From NCBI GenBank assembly GCA_947626365.1, contig CANQRW010000015.1, forward strand, positions 1 to 54,839: DNA of 54,839 nucleotides, written 5' to 3'. The position numbers and the translations under genes were made by a program. Below, piece by piece: positions 42,980 to 52,242 of this stretch; the first letter of the stretch is position 1, and each line of letters opens with the position of its first letter. The notes beneath the pieces are model-generated. The model was not told the DNA's origin, ran no database searches, and worked only from the letters and a program-made list of their open reading frames with translations. The stretch is from an uncultured Lachnospiraceae bacterium (lineage in GTDB: Bacteria; Bacillota; Clostridia; Lachnospirales; Lachnospiraceae).

Positions 42980-44578
42980 ATGCCAGTTAAATATGTTTTC
43001 GTCACCGGCGGAGTTGTCTCCGGACTGGGAAAAGGTATCACGGCCGCGTCCCTGGGACGTCTCTTAAAGGCCCGCGGATACAAAGTCACCATGCAGAAGT
43101 TTGACCCATATATCAATATCGACCCCGGCACCATGAACCCCGTACAGCACGGGGAGGTATTCGTGACCGACGACGGAGCCGAGACGGACCTTGACTTAGG
43201 CCACTATGAACGGTTCATCGATGAAAGTCTCACCAAAAATTCTAACGTCACAACTGGAAAAGTCTACTGGAGCGTTCTTCACAAGGAGCGCCGCGGCGAC
43301 TACGGCGGCGGCACTGTCCAGGTTATCCCCCACATCACCAACGAAATCAAAAGCCGTTTTCACCGCAATTACTCTACAAATGAGACAGAGATTGCTATTA
43401 TTGAGGTGGGCGGAACCGTAGGCGACATTGAAAGCCAGCCTTTCCTGGAGGCTATCCGCCAGTTTATGCGGGAAGTAGGGCCCAGCAACGCCATTCTGAT
43501 CCATGTGACCCTGATTCCTTACCTGAAAGCTTCCGGCGAGCTGAAGACCAAGCCCACCCAGTCCAGCGTCAAGGACCTGCAGGGAATGGGCATTCAGCCG
43601 GATATCATCGTCTGTCGGACGGAGCATCCCCTGGACGACGGCATCCGCAGCAAGATTTCCCTGTTCTGCAACGTTCCCAAAAGCCATGTACTGCAGAACC
43701 TGGATGTGGAGGTCCTCTATGAGGCTCCTCTTGCCATGGAAAAGGAACATCTGGCCCAGGTGGCATGCGATTGTCTGGATCTTCCCTGCCCGGAGCCGGA
43801 TCTGACCGACTGGCACGCCATGATCGACGCGTGGAAGCATCCTCAGACAGAAGTGACCGTGGCCCTGGTCGGCAAGTACATACAGCTTCATGACGCCTAC
43901 ATCTCCGTAGTGGAAGCATTAAAGCACGGCGGCGTAGCCAACCACGCGGAGGTCCATATCAAATGGATCGATTCCGAGAAAGTAACTCCGGACAATGTGA
44001 ACGAACTTCTGGGAGACGTAAAAGGCATCCTGGTACCCGGCGGTTTCGGCGACCGTGGCATCGACGGCAAGATTTACGCTATCCGGTATGCCCGGGAACA
44101 CGGGATTCCCTTCCTGGGCCTGTGTCTGGGCATGCAGCTCGCCATCGTGGAGTTCGCCAGAAATGTTCTCGGCCTGACCGACGCTCACAGCGTAGAACTG
44201 AATCCGGCCACTACCAATCCGGTCATTCACCTGATGCCGGAGCAGGACGGCATCGAGGACATCGGCGGCACCCTAAGGCTGGGCGCGTATCCCTGCGTGC
44301 TGAACGAATCCTCCAAAGCCTACGCCCTGTACGGACAGAAACAGATTTCCGAACGCCACCGTCACCGCTACGAAGTAAACAACGACTATCGGGATATTTT
44401 GACCAGAAACGGAATGCTGCTGTCAGGCATGTCCCCCGACAACCGTATTGTGGAGATGATCGAACTGCCGGACCATCCCTGGTTTATCGGCACCCAGGCC
44501 CATCCGGAACTGAAGTCCAGGCCCAACAAGCCCCATCCCCTGTTCAAAGGCTTCATTGAGGCGGCGCTGAAGGCATAA
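42980..44578 (+). CDS. pyrG: CTP synthase
   Basis: This is a 532-residue protein of standard length. The amidoligase half starts [22 protein letters not shown] (in part); the glutamine amidotransferase half has the catalytic Cys in [18 protein letters not shown] and the His/Glu pair in AHPELKSRP. It makes CTP from UTP, ATP and glutamine. ATG follows GGGAGG. It is monocistronic, divergent from ftsH. Confidence 0.98.
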   Translation: MPVKYVFVTGGVVSGLGKGITAASLGRLLKARGYKVTMQKFDPYINIDPGTMNPVQHGEVFVTDDGAETDLDLGHYERFIDESLTKNSNVTTGKVYWSVLHKERRGDYGGGTVQVIPHITNEIKSRFHRNYSTNETEIAIIEVGGTVGDIESQPFLEAIRQFMREVGPSNAILIHVTLIPYLKASGELKTKPTQSSVKDLQGMGIQPDIIVCRTEHPLDDGIRSKISLFCNVPKSHVLQNLDVEVLYEAPLAMEKEHLAQVACDCLDLPCPEPDLTDWHAMIDAWKHPQTEVTVALVGKYIQLHDAYISVVEALKHGGVANHAEVHIKWIDSEKVTPDNVNELLGDVKGILVPGGFGDRGIDGKIYAIRYAREHGIPFLGLCLGMQLAIVEFARNVLGLTDAHSVELNPATTNPVIHLMPEQDGIEDIGGTLRLGAYPCVLNESSKAYALYGQKQISERHRHRYEVNNDYRDILTRNGMLLSGMSPDNRIVEMIELPDHPWFIGTQAHPELKSRPNKPHPLFKGFIEAALKA

Positions 44579-44615
44579 TACGATTTCTTCCTTTATGATT
44601 TATTGTAATTTCCTG

Positions 44616-44644
44616 TTGACTTTATTCCGCTAACTTGCTAATAT
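44616..44644 (+). promoter_or_regulatory. Promoter of the amino-acid ABC transporter operon
   Basis: TTGACT (44616-44621), a 17-nt spacer and TAATAT (44639-44644); an overlapping TATAAT is 20 nt from the -35. The leader is about 40 nt. Confidence 0.65.
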
Positions 44645-44688
44645 AATGACGTCACAAAGTTATACTATTAATCTGGAGGAGAAAGATC

Positions 44689-45591
44689 ATGAAAAAAGTA
44701 TTATCTTTAACCCTGACCATGGCCATGGTTCTGTCCCTGGCTGCCTGCGGAAGCTCCACTTCTTCCGCTCCCGCTGAAACTACCGCTGCCGCCGCGGAAA
44801 CCACCGCTGAAGATACCACGGCAGAAGAAACCACTGCTGCCGAGACAGAAGCTGCTGAGACGGAGGCCGCTGAAGCGGAAACTGACAGCGATCTGGCTTA
44901 TGTCCAGGACAAGGGAACCCTGGTCGTGGGTATCACGGAGTTTGAGCCTATGGATTATCAGGATGAGAACGGCGAGTGGATCGGCTTCGACGCCGACATG
45001 GCCAAAGCATTCGCGGAGAGCCTTGGCGTAGACGCGGAATTCATCGTAATCGACTGGGACAACAAGATTCTGGAACTGGAAGGCAAGACCATCGACTGTG
45101 TCTGGAACGGCATGACCCTGACTGACGAAGTGACCAGCGCCATGGAATGTTCCAACGCTTACTGCAACAATGCTCAGGTTATTATCGTTCCTGCCGATGT
45201 GGCCGATCAGTATCAGGATACGGACAGCCTTTCCGATCTGTCCTTCGCCGTAGAGGCAGGAAGCGCCGGCGAAGCTGAGGTTGATGCCCTCGGACTTACA
45301 TACACCTCTGTAACCTCCCAGGCAGACGCCCTGATGGAAGTCGCCGCAGGCACCTCTGACGCCGCTGTCATCGACTCCCTAATGGCTGCCGCCATGGTAG
45401 GCGAGGGAACCGGCTACGCGGACCTGACCTACACCGTCGGCCTCAACAGTGAAGAGTACGGCGTCGGATTCCGCAAGGGTTCCGATCTGGCTGCAGCCCT
45501 CAACGATTTCTTTGCCGACAGCTACGCAGACGGCTCCATGGAAGCATGCGCGGAGACCTACGGCGTGCAGGCCGCGCTGATTGAGCAGTAA
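44689..45591 (+). CDS. Amino-acid ABC transporter substrate-binding lipoprotein
   Basis: This is a 300-residue family 3 binding protein. It has a signal peptide with lipobox SLAACGSS (Cys20), then a Thr/Glu/Ala-rich linker (residues 25-63), then the binding domain (GTLVVGITEFEPMDYQDENG, IGFDADMAKAFAESLGVDAE). It likely binds a polar amino acid such as Gln, Glu or Cys. ATG follows TGGAGGAGAAAGATC. The final codons are the first unit of a 29-nt tandem repeat that continues past the stop. Confidence 0.93.
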   Translation: MKKVLSLTLTMAMVLSLAACGSSTSSAPAETTAAAAETTAEDTTAEETTAAETEAAETEAAEAETDSDLAYVQDKGTLVVGITEFEPMDYQDENGEWIGFDADMAKAFAESLGVDAEFIVIDWDNKILELEGKTIDCVWNGMTLTDEVTSAMECSNAYCNNAQVIIVPADVADQYQDTDSLSDLSFAVEAGSAGEAEVDALGLTYTSVTSQADALMEVAAGTSDAAVIDSLMAAAMVGEGTGYADLTYTVGLNSEEYGVGFRKGSDLAAALNDFFADSYADGSMEACAETYGVQAALIEQ

Positions 45592-45680
45592 CCGTACCGG
45601 CCGCACTGATTGAGCAGTAACCATACAGGCCGCGCTGATTGAACAATGCGCGCGGCGGCCGTGCTGACCGAACAGTAACG
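45570..45680. repeat. 29-nt tandem repeat spanning the 3' end of the binding-protein gene
   Basis: Four units with 29-nt period begin at 45570, 45599, 45628 and 45657; each resembles GGCCGCGCTGATTGAGCAGT. The first encodes the last residues and stop of the lipoprotein. Divergence rises in later units. Confidence 0.9.
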
Positions 45681-45724
45681 GGCGGCACACATTGCATGAT
45701 TCATAGATAAAAGCAGACCAACCG

Positions 45725-45767
45725 GGGGATGCTGCAAAAAATCATCATAAGGTTTTGCAGCATCCCC
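45725..45767 (+). other. 15-bp perfect hairpin between binding-protein and permease genes
   Basis: GGGGATGCTGCAAAA (45725-45739) pairs perfectly with TTTTGCAGCATCCCC (45753-45767), loop 13 nt. No T-run follows. Such a hairpin after the binding-protein gene could protect the upstream mRNA or partly attenuate the permease, as known for other ABC operons. Confidence 0.8.
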
Positions 45768-45806
45768 TGATTCACCCAAAAGACCCGCAGAAAGCAGAGA
45801 GTTGAT

Positions 45807-46493
45807 ATGAGTCTTATTCTGGAACAGATGCCGGTGGTCATCGGGGCCCTCAATACCGGCTTTATTCAAACGCTAAAACTTTTCTTTGTGACGCTGATCG
45901 GCGCGTTCCCCCTGGGACTTGTCATTGCCTTCGGCTCCATGTCCCGGTTTCGGCCCCTGAGCCTGGCAACCAAGCTGGTCGTCTGGATCATACGCGGCAC
46001 GCCCCTGATGATTCAGCTTCTGATCATCTACTACTTCCCCGGCCTGGTACTGAATAATCCTATCTGGGGAGGCGGGGAGACCGGACGTTTCCTGGCGGCT
46101 TCCACCGCCTTTATCATCAATTACGCCTGTTACTTTTCCGAGATTTACCGGGGCGGTATCCAGGGCGTACCAGTGGGCCAGGAAGAAGCCGGCCTGGTTC
46201 TGGGCATGACCAAAAGCCAGATCTTCTGGAAGATCAAGCTGCTGCAGATGATCAAGCGCATCGTGCCGCCCATGTCCAACGAAATCATCACTCTGGTCAA
46301 GGACACGGCTCTTGCCAGAATCATCGCCCTGCAGGAGATCATTTTCGCCGGACAGTCCTTTATGAAAGGTTCCCACGGTATCTCCGGAGCCATCTGGCCT
46401 CTGTTTTTCACGGCGTTTTACTATCTTATTTTCAACGGCGTCCTGACCCTTCTGCTGGGACGGCTTGAGAAAAAGCTGGATTATTTCAGGTAA
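45807..46493 (+). CDS. Amino-acid ABC transporter permease
   Basis: This is a 228-residue His/Glu/Gln/Arg-type permease with the motif GFIQTLKLFFVTLIGAFPLG, RGTPLMIQLLIIYYF and the EAA loop VPVGQEEAGLVLGMTKSQIF. Four to five membrane helices. It forms the channel with the downstream ATPase (14-nt gap). Confidence 0.95.
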   Translation: MSLILEQMPVVIGALNTGFIQTLKLFFVTLIGAFPLGLVIAFGSMSRFRPLSLATKLVVWIIRGTPLMIQLLIIYYFPGLVLNNPIWGGGETGRFLAASTAFIINYACYFSEIYRGGIQGVPVGQEEAGLVLGMTKSQIFWKIKLLQMIKRIVPPMSNEIITLVKDTALARIIALQEIIFAGQSFMKGSHGISGAIWPLFFTAFYYLIFNGVLTLLLGRLEKKLDYFR

Positions 46494-46507
46494 GGAGGGA
46501 AAATCAG

Positions 46508-47284
46508 ATGCCTATTTTAGAAGCCCGAAATATCTGCAAGACCTTTGAACATACCGAAGTTTTGAAGCATATCGATCTCTCCCTGGAACAGGGACAGGTG
46601 CTTTCCATTATCGGTTCCTCGGGAAGCGGCAAGACCACTCTGCTTCGGTGCCTGAATTTTCTGGAGCGTCCTGACAAAGGCGTTATCCGTGTCAATGAAG
46701 AGACCCTGTTTGACGCGGACGATCCCGCCACCTTAAGCGAAGCGGCCATACGCAAAAAGCGGCTGCACTTCGGCCTGGTGTTCCAGTCCTTCAATCTGTT
46801 TCCCCAGTACACTGCCATGGAAAACGTCATGCTGGCGCGAAAGCTCCTGGCAGAGGAACGCCCGGATTTCAAGTCGAGAAAGCGAGAAATCTATGACGAG
46901 ATCGAGGCTCAGGCAAAAACGCTCCTGGACCAGATGGGACTCTCCAACCGGCTGGACAATTATCCCCATCAGCTTTCCGGCGGTCAGTGCCAGCGTGTGG
47001 CCATTGCCCGCGCCCTGGCCCTTCAGCCCGACATTCTCTGTTTCGATGAACCCACTTCGGCTCTGGATCCGGAGCTGACCGGCGAAGTGCTGAAGGTGAT
47101 CCGGGAACTGGCGGACAAAAACACTACCATGATCATTGTCACCCACGAGATGTCCTTTGCCAGAGATGTGGCCAACCACGTGATCTTCATGGATGACGGC
47201 GTCATCGTGGAGCAGGGACCGCCAGCAGAAGTTTTTGGAAACCCGAAGGAAGAGCGGACGAAACAGTTTCTATCACATTATTGA
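46508..47284 (+). CDS. Amino-acid ABC transporter ATP-binding protein
   Basis: This is a 258-residue ATPase: Walker A IIGSSGSGKTTLLRCLNFLE, signature LSGGQCQRVAIARAL, Walker B ILCFDEPTSALDPE, and H-loop IVTHEMSFARDV. It belongs to the polar amino-acid (GlnQ/HisP) subfamily and powers the upstream permease. ATG at 46508 follows TAAGGAGGGAAAATCAG. A terminator follows at 47325-47363. Confidence 0.97.
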   Translation: MPILEARNICKTFEHTEVLKHIDLSLEQGQVLSIIGSSGSGKTTLLRCLNFLERPDKGVIRVNEETLFDADDPATLSEAAIRKKRLHFGLVFQSFNLFPQYTAMENVMLARKLLAEERPDFKSRKREIYDEIEAQAKTLLDQMGLSNRLDNYPHQLSGGQCQRVAIARALALQPDILCFDEPTSALDPELTGEVLKVIRELADKNTTMIIVTHEMSFARDVANHVIFMDDGVIVEQGPPAEVFGNPKEERTKQFLSHY

Positions 47285-47324
47285 TTTCCTTATCGACAAA
47301 TACATTGCCGCATGCGGCAGAATC

Positions 47325-47363
47325 AAGCCATAGATTTCAGGCAATTTCTGAAATTTATGGCTT
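47325..47363 (+). terminator. Terminator of the amino-acid ABC operon
   Basis: A 16-bp stem (AAGCCATAGATTTCAG with CTGAAATTTATGGCTT, one G-U) and a 7-nt loop are followed by TTATT. A short perfect palindrome, TGCCGCATGCGGCA, lies at 47306-47319 just before it. Confidence 0.9.
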
Positions 47364-47427
47364 TTATTGCAAGCTGCCGCCGCTTATAATTCTCTCATCA
47401 TCGCCTCATACTACTCATGAGGTGATG

Positions 47428-47856
47428 ATGAACATGCGCGATAAACAAAGCAGCCAAAGCCCCCGCTGGACTACCAATCCAAATATTGCCGCGGAAACCT
47501 GCGGCAGCGGCTTTCCCTTTGGCACCAATACCGTAAACAACGATTACCGCTATACAAGGCAGACGGAACTCGGAGGCAGCCGTGACCGCGGCGACAGCAG
47601 TGATTTCGCTGACACTGGCGGAAACTCCGACAGCTCCCGCGGCTACGCTCCCACCGGCAGTGACATCGGCGACGGGCATGGCTACGCTCCCACTGGCGAT
47701 TCCGACCAGGATTATGAAGAAGACGAGATGCTGAACATGAAGGCCTGCTCCGCCATGGAGTGTACCGGTCTGATTCCGTCCCTTCCCCTGTCCGACTCCG
47801 AGCTGGAATCCTATGCGGAAATCTACCATTATCCGGCGGATGTGTTCCGGGATTAA
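47428..47856 (+). CDS. Hypothetical acidic protein with GYAPTG repeats
   Basis: This is a 142-residue soluble protein. N-terminal part has RWTTNPNIAAETCGSGFPFG. The middle (about 48-92) is Gly/Asp/Ser-rich with two RGYAPTG/HGYAPTG units, and the C-terminus has the more conserved-looking CSAMECTGLIPSLPLSDSEL and SYAEIYHYPADVF. No family is recognised. Start chosen at ATG 47428 after GAGGTGATG; ATGs at 47425 and 47434 are alternatives. It follows the ABC terminator, with its own strong terminator after it. Confidence 0.6.
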   Translation: MNMRDKQSSQSPRWTTNPNIAAETCGSGFPFGTNTVNNDYRYTRQTELGGSRDRGDSSDFADTGGNSDSSRGYAPTGSDIGDGHGYAPTGDSDQDYEEDEMLNMKACSAMECTGLIPSLPLSDSELESYAEIYHYPADVFRD

Positions 47857-47871
47857 ATACTGACGTAATAC
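47857..47871 (+). repeat. Dispersed tag, copy 6
   Basis: ATACTGACGTAATAC starts directly after the stop codon of the GYAPTG protein and just before the terminator stem at 47875. Confidence 0.85.
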
Positions 47872-47874
47872 TGC

Positions 47875-47914
47875 AGAAAGCGCAGGTAACCATAAAAGAT
47901 TGCCTGCGCTTTCT
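47875..47914. terminator. Bidirectional terminator between the GYAPTG gene and uxuA
   Basis: AGAAAGCGCAGG (47875-47886) pairs perfectly with CCTGCGCTTTCT (47903-47914), 12 bp with a 16-nt loop. The flanking genes converge, so it can serve both. Confidence 0.75.
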
Positions 47915-47943
47915 CACGCCCGATTGATCAATTTATCGATTCA

Positions 47944-49038
47944 TCATTTCTTCTCTGCATCCAGCTTGTCCAGCATATCCCACACACCAAGCATGTACAT
48001 AACGCCCAGGGCCCGGTCGTAGAGGCCGTATCCGGGACGGACATTGCCCGGCTTCTCATCCCACAGATGACGGCCGTGGTCCGGACGGATATATCCCTCG
48101 AAACCGCAGTCGTGGTAGGCCTTCAGGATATCCAGGATTCCGGTATCGCCGTCGCAGTCGCGGTGGCTGGCCTCACTGAAGTCTCCGTTGGGGAAGTGCT
48201 TCACGTTGCGGATGTGGGCAAAGGCGATCCGGTCGCAGTGCTTGCGGACGATATCCGCCACATTGTTGTTGGGATCCGCGTTCAGGGAACCGCTGCACAG
48301 TGTCAGGCAGTTGTAGGGATCGTCCACCATGGACAGGAACCGGTCAATGGCCTCTCCGTTCACCAGCAGCCTGGGCAGGCCGAAGATATCCCACGGCGGA
48401 TCATCCATATGTACCGCCATCTTGATGTCGCACTCATGGCAGGTCGGCATGATAGCCTCCAGGAAATACTTGAAATTCTCCCACAGCTTCTCCTTGGTCA
48501 CAGGAGCATAGGCCTTAAACAGCTCGTCCAGCTTGGCCATGCGCTCCGGCTCCCAGCCGGGGAAGGTCATGTTGTACTTCTCGGTAAAGGACATGATGTA
48601 CTCCGCCATAGCGTTGTAATCATCCTGGATCATATCCTTCTGGTAATACAGAGCGGTAGAACCGTCCCCCACCGGATGGAACAGATCCGATCTTGTCCAG
48701 TCGAAAATCGGCATGAAGTTGTAGCAGATGACCTTGACTCCGAAGGGAGCCAGGTTGCGGATGGTCTGCTTGTAGTTTTCAATGTACTTGTCCCTGGTAG
48801 GCAGACCAATCTTGATGTCGTCGTGGACATTGACCGACTCAACCACATCCATGTTGAAGCCGTAGGCTTCAATCTGCTTCTGCACTTCCGCAATCTCTTC
48901 CGGCTCCCAGACCTCGCCGGGCATCTTGTTGTGCAAGGCCCAGACAATGGTAGAGACACCGGGAATCTGCCGGATATCGGACAGGGTTATCTTGTCGTTA
49001 CCCTCTCCGTACCAGCGCCAACCCATTTGCATCGGCAT
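47944..49038 (-). CDS. uxuA: Mannonate dehydratase
   Basis: This is a 364-residue enzyme of the UxuA family: MQMGWRWYGEGNDKITL, IPGVSTIVWALHNKMPGE, YNFMPIFDWTRSDL, and metal-binding HMDDPPWDIFGLPR (His/Asp). It converts D-mannonate to 2-keto-3-deoxygluconate in glucuronate breakdown. ATG at 49038 follows AAAGGAGG. The SDR gene upstream encodes the preceding step. Confidence 0.96.
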   Translation of the reverse strand: MPMQMGWRWYGEGNDKITLSDIRQIPGVSTIVWALHNKMPGEVWEPEEIAEVQKQIEAYGFNMDVVESVNVHDDIKIGLPTRDKYIENYKQTIRNLAPFGVKVICYNFMPIFDWTRSDLFHPVGDGSTALYYQKDMIQDDYNAMAEYIMSFTEKYNMTFPGWEPERMAKLDELFKAYAPVTKEKLWENFKYFLEAIMPTCHECDIKMAVHMDDPPWDIFGLPRLLVNGEAIDRFLSMVDDPYNCLTLCSGSLNADPNNNVADIVRKHCDRIAFAHIRNVKHFPNGDFSEASHRDCDGDTGILDILKAYHDCGFEGYIRPDHGRHLWDEKPGNVRPGYGLYDRALGVMYMLGVWDMLDKLDAEKK

Positions 49039-49153
49039 AGTGTTACCTCCTTTTTCTTTCTTTTATTTTTTCGTTTTCCCTGAAAGCCGCCGAAAACGCA
49101 GGTCGCTCTCACATTCTGACCGGCCGGCCCCGTGGGTTCCGAAATCAAACGCC

Positions 49154-50002
49154 TTAAACCCCGGAATACGCGGAGAATCCGCCGTCGATGGGGATGACCA
49201 CGCCGGTGACAAAGCCGGCCGCGTCGTTATTCAGCAGATAGAGAAGAGTCCCGTTCAGCTCCTCCGCCTTGCCGAAACGTCCCATGGGGGTCGCCGCCAG
49301 AATCTTCTCGGTTCTCGGAGTCGGCGTACCGTCATCGTTAAACAGCAGCTTCTGATTCTGATTGGTCACGAAGAATCCGGGGGCCATGGCGTTGACACGG
49401 ATGCCTACCTTGGAGAAATGAACCGCCAGCCACTGAGTAAAGTTGCTGACCGCCGCCTTGGCGCCGCTGTATGCCGGAATCTTGGTCAGAGGCGTGAACG
49501 CGTTCATGGAAGACACATTCAGGATATTGCAGCCTTCCCGTCCGATCATGTCCTTGGCAAATATCTGGGTAGGCAGAAGCGTTCCGATAAAGTTCAGGTT
49601 AAATACAAACTGCACGCCGTTCTGATCCAGATCAAAGAAAGACACCGTATCGGCCTCAATATCGCCGATCTCAAAATATTCCTTCTGGGTCTGCGCTCTG
49701 GCATTGTTGCCGCCGGCGCCGTTGACCAGAATGTCGCAGGGCCCCAGCTCCGCCAGAACCTTCTCATGTGTCTGTTCCAGACTTTCCTTCTCCAGCACGT
49801 TGGTCTTGTAAGCCTTTCCTATGTTCCCCGCAGCCGTGATCTCGTCGGCTACCTTTTGGGCCGCCTCCTCATTCAAATCGAGAACCGCTACCTTCGCGCC
49901 GGCCTCCGCCAGCGTTTTGGCAAACATGCCGCACAGCACGCCGCCAGCGCCTGTCACAACCGCCACTTTTCCGGTCAGATCTGTACCAAATGATAATCCC
50001 AT
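49154..50002 (-). CDS. uxuB: SDR-family D-mannonate oxidoreductase (fructuronate reductase)
   Basis: This is a 282-residue short-chain dehydrogenase: the cofactor motif VVTGAGGVLCG, NGAGG, the catalytic Ser in NVSSMNAFTPLTKIPAYSGA with YSGAK for Tyr/Lys, and the C-terminal VTGVVIPIDGGFSAYSGV. The SDR type is the Bacillus-like UxuB; the neighbouring uxuA supports reduction of D-fructuronate to D-mannonate. Strict assignment among SDRs is inferred from context. ATG follows GAGGGGTAACT. Confidence 0.88.
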   Translation of the reverse strand: MGLSFGTDLTGKVAVVTGAGGVLCGMFAKTLAEAGAKVAVLDLNEEAAQKVADEITAAGNIGKAYKTNVLEKESLEQTHEKVLAELGPCDILVNGAGGNNARAQTQKEYFEIGDIEADTVSFFDLDQNGVQFVFNLNFIGTLLPTQIFAKDMIGREGCNILNVSSMNAFTPLTKIPAYSGAKAAVSNFTQWLAVHFSKVGIRVNAMAPGFFVTNQNQKLLFNDDGTPTPRTEKILAATPMGRFGKAEELNGTLLYLLNNDAAGFVTGVVIPIDGGFSAYSGV

Positions 50003-50159
50003 AGTTACCCCTCGCTTTCTATACTTATATTATATACTTTCTGCAGCACAGCCCTGTTCCTGTTCCAGAACTCCGGGAACCGCTCCGCGCTGCTTTCTGC
50101 TTACAAGAATAGTATAACAAATCTGTCAGCAAATTACATGGAAACTTTTGTGATTAACA

Positions 50160-50188
50160 TTGCAAAAATTGTTATTATTGTATATAAT
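50160..50188 (+). promoter_or_regulatory. Promoter of the AraC-family regulator
   Basis: TTGCAA (50160-50165), a 17-nt spacer and TATAAT (50183-50188), leader about 35 nt. The 227-nt divergent region before uxuB shows AT-rich inverted patches (AAACTTTTG/CAAAAATT) that may be regulator sites; no good promoter toward uxuB is visible. Confidence 0.7.
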
Positions 50189-50229
50189 TAGATGCAGAAC
50201 CAATCATTGTCTGTCAGAAGGAGACGGTC

Positions 50230-51132
50230 ATGGCTAAACGACAGTATAGAAAAAAAGAACTGTCCACCACCTTTGATACGCGACAGTACATGGAGACGCC
50301 GGATTTCGAGATTTTCTACTATCGGGACGTCAACCTGAAACCGGTCCGATTCCATCAGCACGAATATTACGAACTGTTTTTCTTCCTGGAGGGAGACGTC
50401 GATTACCGGGTGGCGAATTCCGTCCACTCACTGGAATACGGTGATCTTCTGCTGATTCCCCCCGGCGTGGAACACCGGCCTTATTTTCGCAATATCAAAA
50501 GCACTTACCGCAGGTTCGTCCTGTGGCTGGGCAAAGACTTTTACCATCGTCTGGCGGAAATCTCCGATGATTTTGCCTACGGATTCAACCGGGCTCAGAC
50601 ATACGGCAGATATCATGTGCGCTGCGGCTATGTCCCAGCTCAGGAAATCCAGGCGAAATTTATCGAACTGGTGCAGGAACACGGGGGGCAGAATCCCTTC
50701 CGCGATACCAGCTGCCGCCTGATCATCGCCTCTCTGCTCATGCAGATCAACCGGATGCTGTACCAGTCCGACCACATGGACTCCCCTGCCCGTGAAAAAA
50801 ATCTCTATCTGAATCTGTGCGACTACATCAGCAATCATCTGGAGGAGGATCTGTCTCTGGATGCCCTGGCCGGTTTTTTCTATGTCAGCAAATATCACAT
50901 TGCTCACGTATTTAAGAACAATATGGGCATCTCCCCCCACCAGTATGTGACGAAGAAACGTCTTCAGGCCAGCAGACATGAAATCATGGCGGGAGTTCCC
51001 TTCAATCAGATCAGCCTTCAGTACGGATTTCAGGATTATACCAGCTACTACCGGGCTTTTCGGAAGGAATTCGGCCTGTCCCCCACCGAATTCCGAGAAC
51101 AGAATCCCATGCCGAAGCCCACGTCTCTTTAG
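50230..51132 (+). CDS. AraC-family regulator with cupin sensor domain
   Basis: This is a 300-residue protein: a cupin-like ligand-binding half (about 25-120; FHQHEYYELFFFLEGDVDY, GDLLLIPPGVEHRP) and a C-terminal AraC pair of HTHs (LDALAGFFYVSKYHIAHVFK and ISLQYGFQDYTSYYRAFRKE). It probably senses a uronate-related sugar and controls the divergent uxuB-uxuA operon. ATG follows AGAAGGAGACGGTC. Confidence 0.93.
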   Translation: MAKRQYRKKELSTTFDTRQYMETPDFEIFYYRDVNLKPVRFHQHEYYELFFFLEGDVDYRVANSVHSLEYGDLLLIPPGVEHRPYFRNIKSTYRRFVLWLGKDFYHRLAEISDDFAYGFNRAQTYGRYHVRCGYVPAQEIQAKFIELVQEHGGQNPFRDTSCRLIIASLLMQINRMLYQSDHMDSPAREKNLYLNLCDYISNHLEEDLSLDALAGFFYVSKYHIAHVFKNNMGISPHQYVTKKRLQASRHEIMAGVPFNQISLQYGFQDYTSYYRAFRKEFGLSPTEFREQNPMPKPTSL

Positions 51133-51165
51133 AATATTTTCACACTCGCTGAAAAGGAGTCTGTC

Positions 51166-52227
51166 ATGACATCATATTCCAGTCTTCTGTCCACGGATGC
51201 TTATAAAAACTGCCGGCTCTGTCCCAGACAATGCGGGACGGACCGTACTGTCCGCACCGGTTACTGCGGCTGCACAGACCGGATCCGAGTCGCCCGCGCC
51301 GCCCTTCACATGTGGGAGGAGCCCTGTATCAGCGGGACATTTTCCGACGGCATGGGCGGCAGCACGGAGCCTGCGGACCCTGGCGAACCCGACAGCATAT
51401 CGGCATGTCCGTCACATCCCGGCGGCAGCGGCGCTGTCTTCTTCAGCGGCTGTACTCTGGGCTGCTGTTTCTGCCAGAATTACAAAATCAGCCATGACCG
51501 GTTCGGAAAGGAAATATCCGTCCGACAGCTGACTGACTGTTTCCTGCGGCTGCAGGATCAAGGCGCTTACAATATCAATCTGGTCACGGCCACCCATTAT
51601 CTTCCCTCTGTCGTATCCGCCCTGGAACTGGTCAAAGACCGGCTGACCATACCCATCGTCTACAACTGCGGCGGCTATGAGCGGCCGGAGATTGTGGAAG
51701 CTCTGTCCGGATACGTGGATATCTGGCTTCCGGATCTGAAATACATGGACCGCGGCCTGTCCGCTCGATATTCCCAGGCTTCCGATTATTTTGAGCAGGC
51801 TTCCATCGCCATCCGGCAGATGATCGGTCAGACCGGCGCTCCGGTTCTGGACGACCGGGGTATCATGACTTCCGGCGTGGTGATCCGCCATATGGTACTG
51901 CCCGGCGCCCGTCAGGATTCCATCCGTCTCCTTCACTGGATGAAGGAGAACCTTCCGAAAGGATCCTATTATCTGAGCCTGATGAGCCAGTACACTCCTG
52001 CCGGAGCGGTTAAGGAACACGCTGTCTCACCGTCACAGCCGGGCCAGAAGGATTCCGCCGGCAGACAGACCTCCCTTTACCCGGAACTGTCCCGCCGAAT
52101 CACTACCTATGAATACGAATCTGTCCTGAACGCCGCTCTGGAACTGGGACTGGACACGGGTTATATGCAGAAAAAAAGCAGCGCCAAAGAGGAATACACG
52201 CCGCCTTTCAATCTGGAGGGATTATAA
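51166..52227 (+). CDS. Radical SAM protein, PflX/COG1313 type
   Basis: This is a 353-residue protein. An N-terminal zinc-knuckle-like part (NCRLCPRQCGTDR, GYCGC) precedes the radical SAM motif SGCTLGCCFCQNYKIS (CxxxCxxC). Later stretches IVYNCGGYE and DIWLPDLKY fit the pyruvate formate-lyase-activating-like COG1313 family, whose substrate is unknown. Two polar insertions (about residues 62-86 and 285-305) look like low-complexity loops. It lies 33 nt after the AraC gene, with AAAAGGAG. Functional link to uronate metabolism is uncertain. Confidence 0.88.
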   Translation: MTSYSSLLSTDAYKNCRLCPRQCGTDRTVRTGYCGCTDRIRVARAALHMWEEPCISGTFSDGMGGSTEPADPGEPDSISACPSHPGGSGAVFFSGCTLGCCFCQNYKISHDRFGKEISVRQLTDCFLRLQDQGAYNINLVTATHYLPSVVSALELVKDRLTIPIVYNCGGYERPEIVEALSGYVDIWLPDLKYMDRGLSARYSQASDYFEQASIAIRQMIGQTGAPVLDDRGIMTSGVVIRHMVLPGARQDSIRLLHWMKENLPKGSYYLSLMSQYTPAGAVKEHAVSPSQPGQKDSAGRQTSLYPELSRRITTYEYESVLNAALELGLDTGYMQKKSSAKEEYTPPFNLEGL

Positions 52228-52242
52228 GATATCCCTCCGGTT

